The position numbers and the translations under genes are program-made. From the NCBI RefSeq assembly GCF_000185505.1, contig NZ_GL622359.1, forward strand, positions 1,151,412 to 1,215,411: 64,000 nt of DNA, read 5' to 3'. The notes beneath the pieces are model-generated. The model was not told the origin of the DNA, made no database searches, and saw nothing but the letters and a program-made list of their open reading frames with translations. The DNA is from Pseudoramibacter alactolyticus ATCC 23263. Lineage in GTDB: Bacteria > Bacillota > Clostridia > Eubacteriales > Eubacteriaceae. Shown here piece by piece: positions 29,119 to 39,512 of this stretch; the stretch's first letter is position 1; each line of letters starts with the position of its first letter.

Positions 29119-32100
29119 TTAAATATAGGCTGCTTTTTCAGCATAATGCATTGCCCGGGCAATCATCTCGTCCGAAACCGGGCGCCAATTAAAGCCTAAT
29201 TTTTCAAGCAGCCGTTCCGTTCTCCGCGTTGTAAGCTGCTTGGCATGCCGGTTCAATAAGGCGATCATTTCGCAGTTATACAGGACATCCTGAATATACG
29301 GACGATAGGTCTCGTCTTCAAAATGCCTTTCAAAAAATTCGCATACCTCTGAAAAGTTCATCGGGCGAAGGTTCTTCGCGACCAGTCCGTGGCGAAATAC
29401 TTCGCTCAGGTTGGCGCGGTTCGGATTAACCATATGATAAACATCGTTTAGCGACACCCCCGACAAAATGATGCGGGTCATGGCATCGGCAAGCTGGTCC
29501 ACAAAGGTGATGTCGAACGAAAAATCGAGATCCGCCGGAGCAATGCCCATCTTTTTGAAGGCTCGGAAGAACATATAAGCCGTATTTTCAGCCATATTCC
29601 GTTGGAAATGCCCGCTGCTTGAATCAAACATGATTGATCCCGCACGATAAATATTGATATTCATTCCCTGCGTCTGACGTGCCTGCATGATTATTTTTTC
29701 CGCTTCAAATTTTGACCGCAGGTAATAATTTGTAAAAGTCTGCCCCCTATCACAATCATATTCGGTAAAAAGCATTCTGTTATCCCCGTCGGGATAAGCG
29801 CCAAACATGATGCCATTGGAGGAAACATGGTGCACGGTCTTCGGGATCCCGGTCGAAGCGAATTGAATGATGTTGGCAACCGAGCGGACATTCGTCTGAT
29901 AAAACGCTTCGTAGACGCCCTGATGTTTAACCATGGCGGCCGTATTAATCACACAGGTAATCGTATTTGCGAGCTTGTCATACCGCTCCGGCTTTAACCC
30001 GAAACGCGGTTGTGTGAAGTCGCCCGAAACCGCATGGATTCTTTGCGCCGCGGCCTTCGACTGCGCATCCCCGAAATAAAAACGATACCCTTCGGCAACG
30101 CGTTTTGCAGCTGCCGCATCATTCGCCGAACGCACAATAACCGTTATATCCCGAGGGACATTTTTCAGCAGCGATCTTAACAGGTAGCATCCGAGATAAC
30201 CCGTTGCCCCAAACAGCAGAATATTCTCATTTGATCCGGCAGCGTTCTTAAGTTTTAAATGCGCCATATCCTCCGATATTTTCTTTTCGTATTGCGCCCA
30301 TTCGTCTGCGGCATCGACTGGCGGCGTCACAGCCTGGCCGTTCATCCTGCCGTACAGCGCCGACAACTTTTCCCGAATGACACGGCCATCCGATTGCATC
30401 TTGGCCGCGATATGCCGGATGTCTGGAGATTCAAAAAACGCCGTCATCTCAAGGCTGTAACGTTCGTTAATTTCGGCGATGGTTTTGATCGCTTTCAAAG
30501 AATCACCGCCGACAAGAAAGAAATCATCTGTCACGCCGAAATGCGTATGCCCAAGCTGTCTGCGCCAAAGTTCCCAGAGAAATTTTTCTTCCTGCGTTTC
30601 GGGCTGCGCGAATGCCTCGCTCTTTTTCTCTGGTTGGCTTGGCTGCGGCAAGGCCTTTAGATCGACTTTCTGATTGTAAGTCAGCGGGAATGCCCGAAGC
30701 TGCATCCAGGCCGACGGCATCATATAGGCCGGCAGTTTATCCCTGATTCGCTTTGTCTCGTCCTGAAGCTGAGCCTTATTGAGGTAACAGCTTACGGCTG
30801 GTTTCCCCGCAAAGATAATGTGCTCGCCAAACAGATCGCTTTCTATTTTGGCATCTGGAAAACAGAATACGGTCTCAAATCCGGCCGCTTTCAAAACCGA
30901 TGCCCATTCTTTCGCATCAAGGATCGGTGAATTTTTTTCAAGTCGGAAATCGTTAAAATCCGAATAACCTTCAATCATTCGCGTCGATACCAACTGAATG
31001 AGGCTGGTTCTCGTCATTTCCTGAAGAACGAGAACGCCGCCTGGCTTAATCATACTCGCTGCATATTCAAGCGATTTTTTGACATCCACCGCATCGTGCA
31101 TGACATTGGCCGCGAGAATCACGTCATGCTGCTCATAGGGATACCCCTGTTCGCACGGCGAACGATTAATGTCATAGTTCTGGTATTTCATAAACGAATA
31201 AGTCTTGAATTTCTCCCTGGCCGCATCCGTGAAGAAATCCGAAACGTCCGTGAACAGATATTCCCTGCAGCTTTCCTGTATCTTTTCAATCACACCGGCG
31301 CTTGTGGCGCCCGTGCCAGCTCCCATCTCCATCACGCTGGCCGGTTCCCCCACCGCACCAACGTAACGCCCGATGACATCAGCAGTCAGCTTGTTATAAT
31401 GGGCCGAAATCTGATTTGATTTGTAGAGTTCCTCGGCGGCCGCCATTTTCCCATCCGGGAACAGCAGCTGCAGAACATCCACCTTGCCAAGAAGAATCTC
31501 TTTCAGATTTTCGCGGCATTGGCTGATGAATGTTATATCTCCAATGGCCGTCTGGACAGCCCCAAGGCCGACACGCCAGTCCTTAAGTGAAGATGCGTCA
31601 TAACGAAGGGAATAGCGCTGCCCGTCGCAGTCCATAAAGCCTTCCCGTATCAATATGGCAAACCACTGACGCATCAGCTTTTCGTATATCTTACGCACAC
31701 CCGTTTGATCAAAGAAGGATGCCAATGTGAACGGCTGGGCGACACGGCCCTCGGCAATCAACTCATAAATGACCTGTTTCATCTGATTGATGACCGACTG
31801 ATTCGCCCTGCGCATATGGGCCTCGTCGCTGCCCGTCATCAGGGCGCGAATCCTATCGTTGCTTGCCATGCGCATTTCATCAAATAATGATTCCGCCCGC
31901 CAGATTTCCGGAGCGTTAACCGGCCGCACGGCGGGCTTGATGTATCCGGTCAGGCTGTTTTGCCCTTTGTCATACACGACGACTGCCCGCTCGATTCGGC
32001 GGCTTTCCTCAAGCACATGCTCAATCTCTCCTGTTTCCACACGAAAACCATTGATCTTGATTTGATGGTCTTTGCGTCCAAGAATATGAATGCAGCCATC

Positions 32101-35100
32101 GGCATCCGCTTTCCCCAGATCCCCCGTGCGGTAGATTCTGCCGAAACGCGGATGCATGCGAAAGGCTGTCTTCGTCAGCTCCGGGGCATTGCGATAGCCA
32201 AGCGCCACCCCTCTGCCGCCTATGCAGATTTCGCCAGTCACCCCCTGCGGACAAAGCCGCATCATCTCATCCAGCACGTAACAGGTCTGATTGGTCAAAG
32301 GGTACCCATAGGGGATATGCTGCGATCTGTCGTAATCCCTTGTGATCGGATATGCGATCGACCAAACCGCCGCTTCAGTCGCCCCTCCGAGGCTCCACAC
32401 TTTCGCATTTGGCATTTTCTTCATGATTTTTTCCGGAAGCCCAGGCGGAATAAAATCCCCGCTTAACAAGACGGTTCGCACGGTATGATTCTGTTCTGTC
32501 ATATGATCCACGATCAGTTCGGCCGTTGCGGGAACACAGTTGATGACCGTAACGCCTTGTTCTGTCAGCATTCGCGCCGTTTGACGAATATTTCTGGAAT
32601 CTAAAATCACAACCAGATGCGCGTGTAGCAGAATCGATTCAAACAGATCAAACACTGAAAGGTCAAAACAAAACGAGGTGATCACCGCAAAGACATCACG
32701 ACTTGTCAGCTCCATGCGTTCACGCATATCAAGCAGCGTGTTGATAATGGCGCTTTGTGAAATTTCCACTCCCTTCGGCGTGCCTGTGCTGCCGGACGTA
32801 TAGATAACATAGGCGAGATCCTCCGACGCCTCCTGCCCGGCTTTATCCGCAACTGCGACGATATCGTCTGTGCCAGCCCGCATGATGAGCCTGCATCCGC
32901 TTTGATCGATGATGGTCTGCTTTCGCTGCATCGGGTAATCTTGATCGAGCGGCACATAGGCTGCGCCGCTTCGGGCGACGGCAAGCAGGCGGACAACCGT
33001 CTCGAGATCCTTTCTGCATTCAACGGCAACCAAAGCGCCGGGTCCCGCGCCGCATCTTTGCAGTTTTGCCGCTAACTGTCCGGTTCTTTCGTCCAGTTCA
33101 CGGTAAGTCATGCTTCCGGTGTCGTCAGAAATGGCAACAAGATCCGGCGCCTGTTTCAGCCCTGCCTCTATAAGCGCTTTCAGCGTTAATGCCCCGGTCG
33201 CCGATTCTGTTGAATTATATTGATCGATCGCTTCGATAAATTCAGGGAGCGGCTGTAAAATCCCATCGTCGGGCACGCCGTCTGCGCCGCTGCAAATCAG
33301 CGCTTCAAACTGCGCGAACATGCTTTTTATTTTTTCTGGCTCGAACAGCTCGTCCACAAAGTCCCAGGTGACGCTAAGCCCCTCGGCATTTTCCATAACC
33401 TGACAATCAAGATGCACCTGCGGGGTCTGGCTGACGCTGTAGCAGACCTTGCCAGGCGTCTTCTCGAAGCTTTTGCCGTGATCGCTGAAAAGCATGCTGG
33501 TAAAAACGACCGGCATCTTCGCTTTCTCCGGATCGGCCACGCGTTCCCTATAGTCGCGCATAACCCGGATGCCGTCATACCTGGCATGCCCGATGCTTTG
33601 AAGGATCTGCCGCTGGACACGACGCACCTGATCCCAAAGCGATGCCTTCTCTAAAACAACGGGAACCAGCACAAGCGTGGTAAAGTCGCCAATAATGCGG
33701 TTGACATTGTCGCTTAGCGGCATTCTGTCGAACGTCGTAACATTGATGGTCATCGCCTGCGTCCCGGACCAATAGCCAAGCACCTTGCTGTACATCGTCA
33801 GCAGATAGGATGCTGCCGTCGTCTGATTTTCAGCGATCTGCGATAAAATCCACTGCCATTTTGTTTTCGGGATCAGCGTTCGCAGCCGCCTGAAATGCGG
33901 ATTGATGATCTCTGTTTCCGGTTTATCCGCAATGGGCGGTGCCGGCGCGAGATCCGGCATGATATTACGCCAGTATTCGGCGTCTTCGCGGTCAATCCCT
34001 TCCTTAAGGAGATTACTGCGGCAGCAGACATAGTCACGGAATGTAAATGCGTCATGATCCACGCACATCTTATTGCCGTAATACGCATCATAAAGCTGTC
34101 GTATCATAATCTGCATGCTCATGCCGTCTGCAATCAGCAGATTAAAGTGCAGGAAAAGATAATGATCGCCGTCCGGCAGCGCCATGGATTCCATTTCAAA
34201 CATCGGATAACGATGCGGATCGATCGGCCTGCCCTCAAGCCTTTTCCGAATTGCGACAACATCATCATCGGAATGATATTGATGTCTTCGAATAACAAAT
34301 TCAGGATAATCGGCAAGAATCCGCTGTGTTCCGTTTTCACTAACCACAGCGTGAAGCATCGGCTGCTGTTTTATCACCTGATTCACGGCTCTTTGGAGCT
34401 GATCGATATCCCAGCTGGTCTTTAGTTCGTAATACGCCTGCGTCGTGATGCTTTCCATTCCCTGATTCTGTGAGCCGCCTACCAAATAGGCAAGCTGTAC
34501 CGATGTCAGCGGAAATGGGGCGTATGCGTTTGCTTCATCATGGGCATAGCTTTGCGCTGTATCGGCCGAATCCGAGCTATCGATCAGTTCGGCAAGCGCT
34601 TTGACGGTGGCATGGGTCAGAAAATCGTTCAGCGACAGCTTATAACCATATTGCTTCTCCAGAATCGCGGTCATTCTGACCATCATGATGGAATCGCCGC
34701 CGATGGCAAACAGATTGTCGGTGATGCCAAAATTCTCTGTGCCGAGCATTTCTTGCCACACGCTAAAAATACGCTGCTCTGTTTGGGTCTTAGGATGTTT
34801 ATGCTCGTTCTGGCCTTTCGCATGAGTCGAGGCGGCCGGCAGCATAGACTTGTTCACTTTCCCATTGACGGTCAGCGGAAGCTCGCCAAGCTGAATCAAA
34901 TGGGCCGGCAGCATATAGGGCGGCAGCTTTCCGTTTATATCCTCCTTGAGTTGTGCCAATTCCGTCTCTGTCAGAAAATTTCGCTTTGACCCGCGCATCC
35001 CCAAAATCAAATGCTCGCCAAAAACGGATGCCGCCGCGTCTCTTTGCGGAAAAGCCGCCGTCTGTGCATAACCGGAACGCTTCATCACCTGCTCCCATTC

Positions 35101-38100
35101 ATCGGCAGCAATTAACGGCGCACACGCCGCCACACGGAAATCCTCATAATGGTTGTAGCCCTCGATCATATGCGTAGAAACCATCTGAATGCGCGAATCC
35201 GTCGTCGTCTCAAGCATCACCATCACGCCGCCGGGCGCAAGCAGTTGGGTGGTCAGGGTCATGGCATGATCGACATCGCGGGCATCATGCATGACATTCG
35301 CCGCAATAACCACATCAAATGATTCATATCCAAAGCGCTGTTCCGGAATCGCCTTGTCAATATCAAAAAGTCGATACTGCATAAACGGATACGATGAAAA
35401 ATGCTTCTTGGCTTCGCTCAGAAAATATTGGGAAAGATCGGTAAAGGTATAGGCGATTCTCTCTTCCGGCAATCCGGCAAGCAATTCGACGATGCGCTGC
35501 GTGGTGCCGCCGACCCCCGCGCCAATTTCCAAAATGCGGACAGCGCCGTCCGAGCGGCTCAACATGCTTTTAACCAGTTCAAAAACAGCCTCTGCCGCCA
35601 GCTCATTGAAATAGCGCGAAATGTCATTGCCGCGATAAATGGCTTCTGCCGCGCCGAAATCGCCGTCGGGAAACAAATAGGTCAATGCCTCTTTTTCCCC
35701 CTTGAGAATATCGATTCCGTACTTTATCGTATTAAGAAAAAAGGCGGGGTTTCCGGCTACGGATGCGGCCTCGCGAATAAGGGCGTCCATTTCCGCATCG
35801 GAAACGCTCTGAAGCCGTGCCACACAGTAGCAATCGTGATCCGCATCAATGCTGCCGTCTTCTGCCAAATTTTTAAGCCATTGACGCATCAGCTTCGTAT
35901 AGCCGGGCTTGACAGCGCTGCGTCTGACCAATAATTCAGGCGTAAAAAAATCGTCTCCCAGTCCGCTTTCTTTACATAACTGCAAAATGATCCGTTTCAT
36001 GTGCGCTGTCGCCGTTTTTTCTGCCAGCGCGGCAAATTGATTAAATTCAGCCACATCCGGCGCTTCGACTTCACGACACCTATCGCATAGAAGCTGTAAG
36101 GTCTGGCCTGCTTCCTCCGGCAGAGCGGTATGATTTTGCACGTGCGGCACAATATAACCTATCAGCTGTTTATGCAGGGCCGCTCCGCTGGCGATCACTG
36201 CGGCGGAGTTGACCTTGTCCGAATCCATCAGTGTTTTTTCTATCTCACCCGTTTCCACGCGAAAGCCGTTGACTTTCACCTGGCCGTCCTTGCGCCCCAG
36301 AATACGAATAAAACCCTCGGAGGTAAAAACGCCCAGATCCCCGGTGTTATACAGCCTGCCATATTGATGATGCTGAATAAAGGCCGCCCTGGTCCTTTCA
36401 TCGTCACGATGATAACCCTTTGCAACACCTCGACCGCCGATGAATATCGTTCCTTTGACGCCCGCCGGGCATAATTGGAGGTTTTTGTCCAGCACATAGC
36501 AAGTCTGATTCGCCAGCGGATAGCCGTAGGGAATACTTTCGCTATATCGAACGCTTGCATCAATGGGATAGGCAATCGACCATATCGTTGCCTCCGTTGC
36601 GCCGCCAAGACTGAGCAGTTCGGCATTCGGGCAAATTTTGGCAAGCGCTTCCGGCAATGTCAGCGGAATAAAATCCCCGCTCATCAGCACATAACGTAGC
36701 GACCGATAGGTTTCCTCTTCACTTTGCTCTGTGATCAACTGAACAACGGAAGGAACGCCATTGAGAATCGTAACCTGCTCTGCGTGAAGGACAGATTTAA
36801 GCGTGCGGATATCCCGGGCATCGTCAGCAATATAGACACAAGCGCCGGAGGTGATCCCTGAAAATACGTCAAACACCGACAGATCAAAGCTAAACGCCGA
36901 TACGTTGAGCAGAACATCGTCGCTTTCAAGCCCGAGCCGCGCATTCATATCAAAGATCGTATTACAAAGCTGCCCGTGGGTGATCTCAACCCCCTTGGGC
37001 AGACCCGTGCTGCCTGAGGTATAGATGATATATGCGCTGCTGTCTTCCGCCACCGGCGCTGTGCCCTCATGCGCCGACACGGGCGCGCCGTATAACTTTC
37101 CATCAAAAAAATCACAATCAAAATAAAGGCCGCACGCGCATGCGTCGCAAATATAGCTTACTCTGTCGGCCGGATAATCCGGGTGAATCGGAATATAGAC
37201 ACAGCCCGCGCGGATGACGCCGACGATATAGATCACTGTGCTGATCGAACGGTTTCCCTTGATCGCGATATGGCTTCCCGCCGGATATTCGGCAAGGATT
37301 GCATTTTTAACGACCTCTGAATAAATATCCAGCTCCTGAAAGGTTATGCTGCGGCGGCTGTCTTTAAATGCCGTTTTATTTGCGAATTTTTTCAATGCAT
37401 TTTCTATGATAGGGATCATTGAAACGTGCGGAAGCTCGGGCTGTTTCGTGGCGTTATAGGCCCTCACGGCTTCGGCTGTTTTCGCATCCGGCGACAGGAC
37501 AAGCCTTTGCCCGGATACCGCAAGCCGCTCAATCATTTTGATATATTGTGAAAAGGCCAGCGTCATATTTTCTTCGCGGTAATAGCCGTCAAGATAATCC
37601 CACGTGATCTCAAGTTTGTTCTCAATTTCAAGCAGCTGGCAGTCAAGGCGCACCTGCGGCGTCTGACTGATGCTGTTCATCAGCCGGCCGATGCGCATCG
37701 GCATCCCATTGGCATCGGATTCGTCGAGCATGCTTGTAAAAACAATATCAAAATGGTTTTCATGCTGCTGCTTGCGTTGACGGCTGATGATCCGCTCCAC
37801 CTCGAAGCCGTCACAGCCGCTATGGCGATAGGCCGCCATCAGTTCCTTCGTCACCTGATGCGCGCGGGAATAGATATTGGTTTGCGCAGTATTTTCATAA
37901 GGCAGAAGCATCAGGGACGTGAAATCGCCGACCACATCGAGGTATCTGCCGCGCTTCGCACCACGGTTAGACATTGTCAGCGCAATCGTAAAGCGTTCGT
38001 CGCCGCTCCAGTATGCAAGGACCTCACCGTAAAGCTCAAACAGCACCGATGTCAGGATTTCGTTATTTTTTCTGATCTGTTGCTTGATGATTTCCCATTG

Positions 38101-38796
38101 CTTCGGCAAAATCTGATGGATCAGCCTTTTATACTGTTTCTTCTTTGGGACTGCCTCCGTATGGAGCAGATCTGGAGCAAAGCACAAATCCTCCGCTCTC
38201 GATTCCCAGTATTTTCTGTCGCGCCGATATTTTTCGCTCTGTTTTATCTCATTTTGCCACATCGCATATTCGGCAAAACGCAAGTCGGGCTGAACAGACG
38301 GCAACTCGCCCCGTTCAATTGCGTCATAATAGTCCATGATGCTGCGGAAAACGAGAATCAGACTGCTCCCGTCCGCAATCAACAGATCAAAACTAAAAAA
38401 AAGATAGGTCGAGCCATCCGGCGTCTTCGCTGCCTCCACACGAAACAGCGGCCACTGTTCAGGATCCATTTTCTCATGCGAAAGCACTGCACGCTTCCGA
38501 CTGACAAACGTTTCCCATGCGGCATCGTCAGACGCCGATAAATCATACCTTTGAATATGATAAGGCGCTGTTTCCTCGAGAATCTGCTGCATGCCGTTAT
38601 CATGGAATACGGTTCTGAGCATCGCGTGCCTGCGGATGGCGAAGTTTAACGCCCGCTCCAGCAGATCTGCATCCAGATTATTCTTAAATTCATAATACAC
38701 ATGTGCTGCCGTATCACCGAGTGCATAGCGCTGGGATCGGCCCATATAGTATGCGAGCTGCGCATTCGTCATCGGAAATGAGAGCCTGTTATTCAT
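29119..38796 (-). CDS. Nonribosomal peptide synthetase, Cy-A(MT)-PCP-Cy-A(MT)-PCP-R
   Basis: A 3,225-residue two-module synthetase. Module 1: Cy (about 1-430; D137xxxxD142xxS145 and SQTPQVRLDCQ at 377-387), A (about 460-860 and 1270-1320; P-loop YTSGSTGLPKG at 592-602), a methyltransferase inserted after A8 (about 880-1265; ILEIGAGVGG at 1088-1097), PCP (S1369 in IGGDS). Module 2: Cy (about 1425-1860; N1552xxxxD1557xxS1560), A (about 1870-2260, 2670-2716), inserted MT (about 2290-2665; MGAGTGA near 2491), PCP (S2766). The end is a thioester reductase (about 2855-3225; FGATGYLG at 2862-2869, Y3025xxxK3029). Reading the A pockets gives DLFNLSLIW and DLFNLSLVW, close to the known Cys code DLYNLSLIWK. 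It should condense and cyclise two cysteines to thiazolines and release the chain by reduction. The ATG overlaps the preceding stop (ATGA). Confidence 0.95.
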   Translation of the reverse strand: MNNRLSFPMTNAQLAYYMGRSQRYALGDTAAHVYYEFKNNLDADLLERALNFAIRRHAMLRTVFHDNGMQQILEETAPYHIQRYDLSASDDAAWETFVSRKRAVLSHEKMDPEQWPLFRVEAAKTPDGSTYLFFSFDLLIADGSSLILVFRSIMDYYDAIERGELPSVQPDLRFAEYAMWQNEIKQSEKYRRDRKYWESRAEDLCFAPDLLHTEAVPKKKQYKRLIHQILPKQWEIIKQQIRKNNEILTSVLFELYGEVLAYWSGDERFTIALTMSNRGAKRGRYLDVVGDFTSLMLLPYENTAQTNIYSRAHQVTKELMAAYRHSGCDGFEVERIISRQRKQQHENHFDIVFTSMLDESDANGMPMRIGRLMNSISQTPQVRLDCQLLEIENKLEITWDYLDGYYREENMTLAFSQYIKMIERLAVSGQRLVLSPDAKTAEAVRAYNATKQPELPHVSMIPIIENALKKFANKTAFKDSRRSITFQELDIYSEVVKNAILAEYPAGSHIAIKGNRSISTVIYIVGVIRAGCVYIPIHPDYPADRVSYICDACACGLYFDCDFFDGKLYGAPVSAHEGTAPVAEDSSAYIIYTSGSTGLPKGVEITHGQLCNTIFDMNARLGLESDDVLLNVSAFSFDLSVFDVFSGITSGACVYIADDARDIRTLKSVLHAEQVTILNGVPSVVQLITEQSEEETYRSLRYVLMSGDFIPLTLPEALAKICPNAELLSLGGATEATIWSIAYPIDASVRYSESIPYGYPLANQTCYVLDKNLQLCPAGVKGTIFIGGRGVAKGYHRDDERTRAAFIQHHQYGRLYNTGDLGVFTSEGFIRILGRKDGQVKVNGFRVETGEIEKTLMDSDKVNSAAVIASGAALHKQLIGYIVPHVQNHTALPEEAGQTLQLLCDRCREVEAPDVAEFNQFAALAEKTATAHMKRIILQLCKESGLGDDFFTPELLVRRSAVKPGYTKLMRQWLKNLAEDGSIDADHDCYCVARLQSVSDAEMDALIREAASVAGNPAFFLNTIKYGIDILKGEKEALTYLFPDGDFGAAEAIYRGNDISRYFNELAAEAVFELVKSMLSRSDGAVRILEIGAGVGGTTQRIVELLAGLPEERIAYTFTDLSQYFLSEAKKHFSSYPFMQYRLFDIDKAIPEQRFGYESFDVVIAANVMHDARDVDHAMTLTTQLLAPGGVMVMLETTTDSRIQMVSTHMIEGYNHYEDFRVAACAPLIAADEWEQVMKRSGYAQTAAFPQRDAAASVFGEHLILGMRGSKRNFLTETELAQLKEDINGKLPPYMLPAHLIQLGELPLTVNGKVNKSMLPAASTHAKGQNEHKHPKTQTEQRIFSVWQEMLGTENFGITDNLFAIGGDSIMMVRMTAILEKQYGYKLSLNDFLTHATVKALAELIDSSDSADTAQSYAHDEANAYAPFPLTSVQLAYLVGGSQNQGMESITTQAYYELKTSWDIDQLQRAVNQVIKQQPMLHAVVSENGTQRILADYPEFVIRRHQYHSDDDVVAIRKRLEGRPIDPHRYPMFEMESMALPDGDHYLFLHFNLLIADGMSMQIMIRQLYDAYYGNKMCVDHDAFTFRDYVCCRSNLLKEGIDREDAEYWRNIMPDLAPAPPIADKPETEIINPHFRRLRTLIPKTKWQWILSQIAENQTTAASYLLTMYSKVLGYWSGTQAMTINVTTFDRMPLSDNVNRIIGDFTTLVLVPVVLEKASLWDQVRRVQRQILQSIGHARYDGIRVMRDYRERVADPEKAKMPVVFTSMLFSDHGKSFEKTPGKVCYSVSQTPQVHLDCQVMENAEGLSVTWDFVDELFEPEKIKSMFAQFEALICSGADGVPDDGILQPLPEFIEAIDQYNSTESATGALTLKALIEAGLKQAPDLVAISDDTGSMTYRELDERTGQLAAKLQRCGAGPGALVAVECRKDLETVVRLLAVARSGAAYVPLDQDYPMQRKQTIIDQSGCRLIMRAGTDDIVAVADKAGQEASEDLAYVIYTSGSTGTPKGVEISQSAIINTLLDMRERMELTSRDVFAVITSFCFDLSVFDLFESILLHAHLVVILDSRNIRQTARMLTEQGVTVINCVPATAELIVDHMTEQNHTVRTVLLSGDFIPPGLPEKIMKKMPNAKVWSLGGATEAAVWSIAYPITRDYDRSQHIPYGYPLTNQTCYVLDEMMRLCPQGVTGEICIGGRGVALGYRNAPELTKTAFRMHPRFGRIYRTGDLGKADADGCIHILGRKDHQIKINGFRVETGEIEHVLEESRRIERAVVVYDKGQNSLTGYIKPAVRPVNAPEIWRAESLFDEMRMASNDRIRALMTGSDEAHMRRANQSVINQMKQVIYELIAEGRVAQPFTLASFFDQTGVRKIYEKLMRQWFAILIREGFMDCDGQRYSLRYDASSLKDWRVGLGAVQTAIGDITFISQCRENLKEILLGKVDVLQLLFPDGKMAAAEELYKSNQISAHYNKLTADVIGRYVGAVGEPASVMEMGAGTGATSAGVIEKIQESCREYLFTDVSDFFTDAAREKFKTYSFMKYQNYDINRSPCEQGYPYEQHDVILAANVMHDAVDVKKSLEYAASMIKPGGVLVLQEMTRTSLIQLVSTRMIEGYSDFNDFRLEKNSPILDAKEWASVLKAAGFETVFCFPDAKIESDLFGEHIIFAGKPAVSCYLNKAQLQDETKRIRDKLPAYMMPSAWMQLRAFPLTYNQKVDLKALPQPSQPEKKSEAFAQPETQEEKFLWELWRRQLGHTHFGVTDDFFLVGGDSLKAIKTIAEINERYSLEMTAFFESPDIRHIAAKMQSDGRVIREKLSALYGRMNGQAVTPPVDAADEWAQYEKKISEDMAHLKLKNAAGSNENILLFGATGYLGCYLLRSLLKNVPRDITVIVRSANDAAAAKRVAEGYRFYFGDAQSKAAAQRIHAVSGDFTQPRFGLKPERYDKLANTITCVINTAAMVKHQGVYEAFYQTNVRSVANIIQFASTGIPKTVHHVSSNGIMFGAYPDGDNRMLFTEYDCDRGQTFTNYYLRSKFEAEKIIMQARQTQGMNINIYRAGSIMFDSSSGHFQRNMAENTAYMFFRAFKKMGIAPADLDFSFDITFVDQLADAMTRIILSGVSLNDVYHMVNPNRANLSEVFRHGLVAKNLRPMNFSEVCEFFERHFEDETYRPYIQDVLYNCEMIALLNRHAKQLTTRRTERLLEKLGFNWRPVSDEMIARAMHYAEKAAYI

Positions 38797-39512
38797 TCGT
38801 ATGCTCCTTTTTCATCAGAGCATCGGCACGCCCGGCTAAGTAACTGGCTGATATATGCAATAACCGAATCGTTCTGAGCATTCATATAAAAGTGTCCGCC
38901 TTCAAAGTATTTAACGCCGTAAAAATTCAATGCGCACTGTTTCCACGCCGTTAGATCGGTCTGCCCCACTTCCGCGTCATCCCTGCCGCAGAGCACTGCA
39001 ACGGCATCAGGCTTTTCGTTTTCGGCAAGCGGTTCGGGACGATAACTCTGTATAAGCCTGAGATCGCTTTGTACAATCGGGATGAAAAAATCCTCTGCCC
39101 GCAGATAACTAAATAATTCCATATTGCTTCCACCCATCGACATCATATAATTGATCACATCGGCTCTTGAATCGCAGTTGATCGCCACCCCTTTAAATTC
39201 ATCAGGCGCGGCCTGCCCTGAAACGATCAGAAGGCGGACGCGACCCTTTAGTCTGCGTGCGGCTTCATAAGCTACAAACGCGCCCATGCTGTGGCCGAAA
39301 AGTATGCAGGGTTCATCATCTGCCAAAACCAGGTCCAGTTCTTTCATGATATAGTCAGCAAACCCCCGCATGTCACCGGGATATGGGATATTCACCTTTT
39401 TTCCGCGCCCGGGGTATTCGATCAGGCAACATGTCGCCGGTGCCTGAAGGCGCTGCAGAAAACTATAATAATTGCCAAATCCGCCTGCATGTGGAAAACA
39501 AATCATTTTCAT
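38793..39512 (-). CDS. Type II thioesterase (Ser nucleophile)
   Basis: A 239-residue alpha/beta hydrolase of the GrsT/YbtT class. It opens with FPHAGGFGNYY, carries IEYPGRG (near 31-37) and the nucleophile elbow GHSMG with S75; a late Asp (DDAEV) and the His in FEGGHFYM complete the triad. Such enzymes clear stalled or wrong acyl groups from NRPS carriers. The ATG at 39512 overlaps the stop of the ligase upstream (ATGA), and its own stop overlaps the NRPS start. Confidence 0.9.
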   Translation of the reverse strand: MKMICFPHAGGFGNYYSFLQRLQAPATCCLIEYPGRGKKVNIPYPGDMRGFADYIMKELDLVLADDEPCILFGHSMGAFVAYEAARRLKGRVRLLIVSGQAAPDEFKGVAINCDSRADVINYMMSMGGSNMELFSYLRAEDFFIPIVQSDLRLIQSYRPEPLAENEKPDAVAVLCGRDDAEVGQTDLTAWKQCALNFYGVKYFEGGHFYMNAQNDSVIAYISQLLSRACRCSDEKGAYE

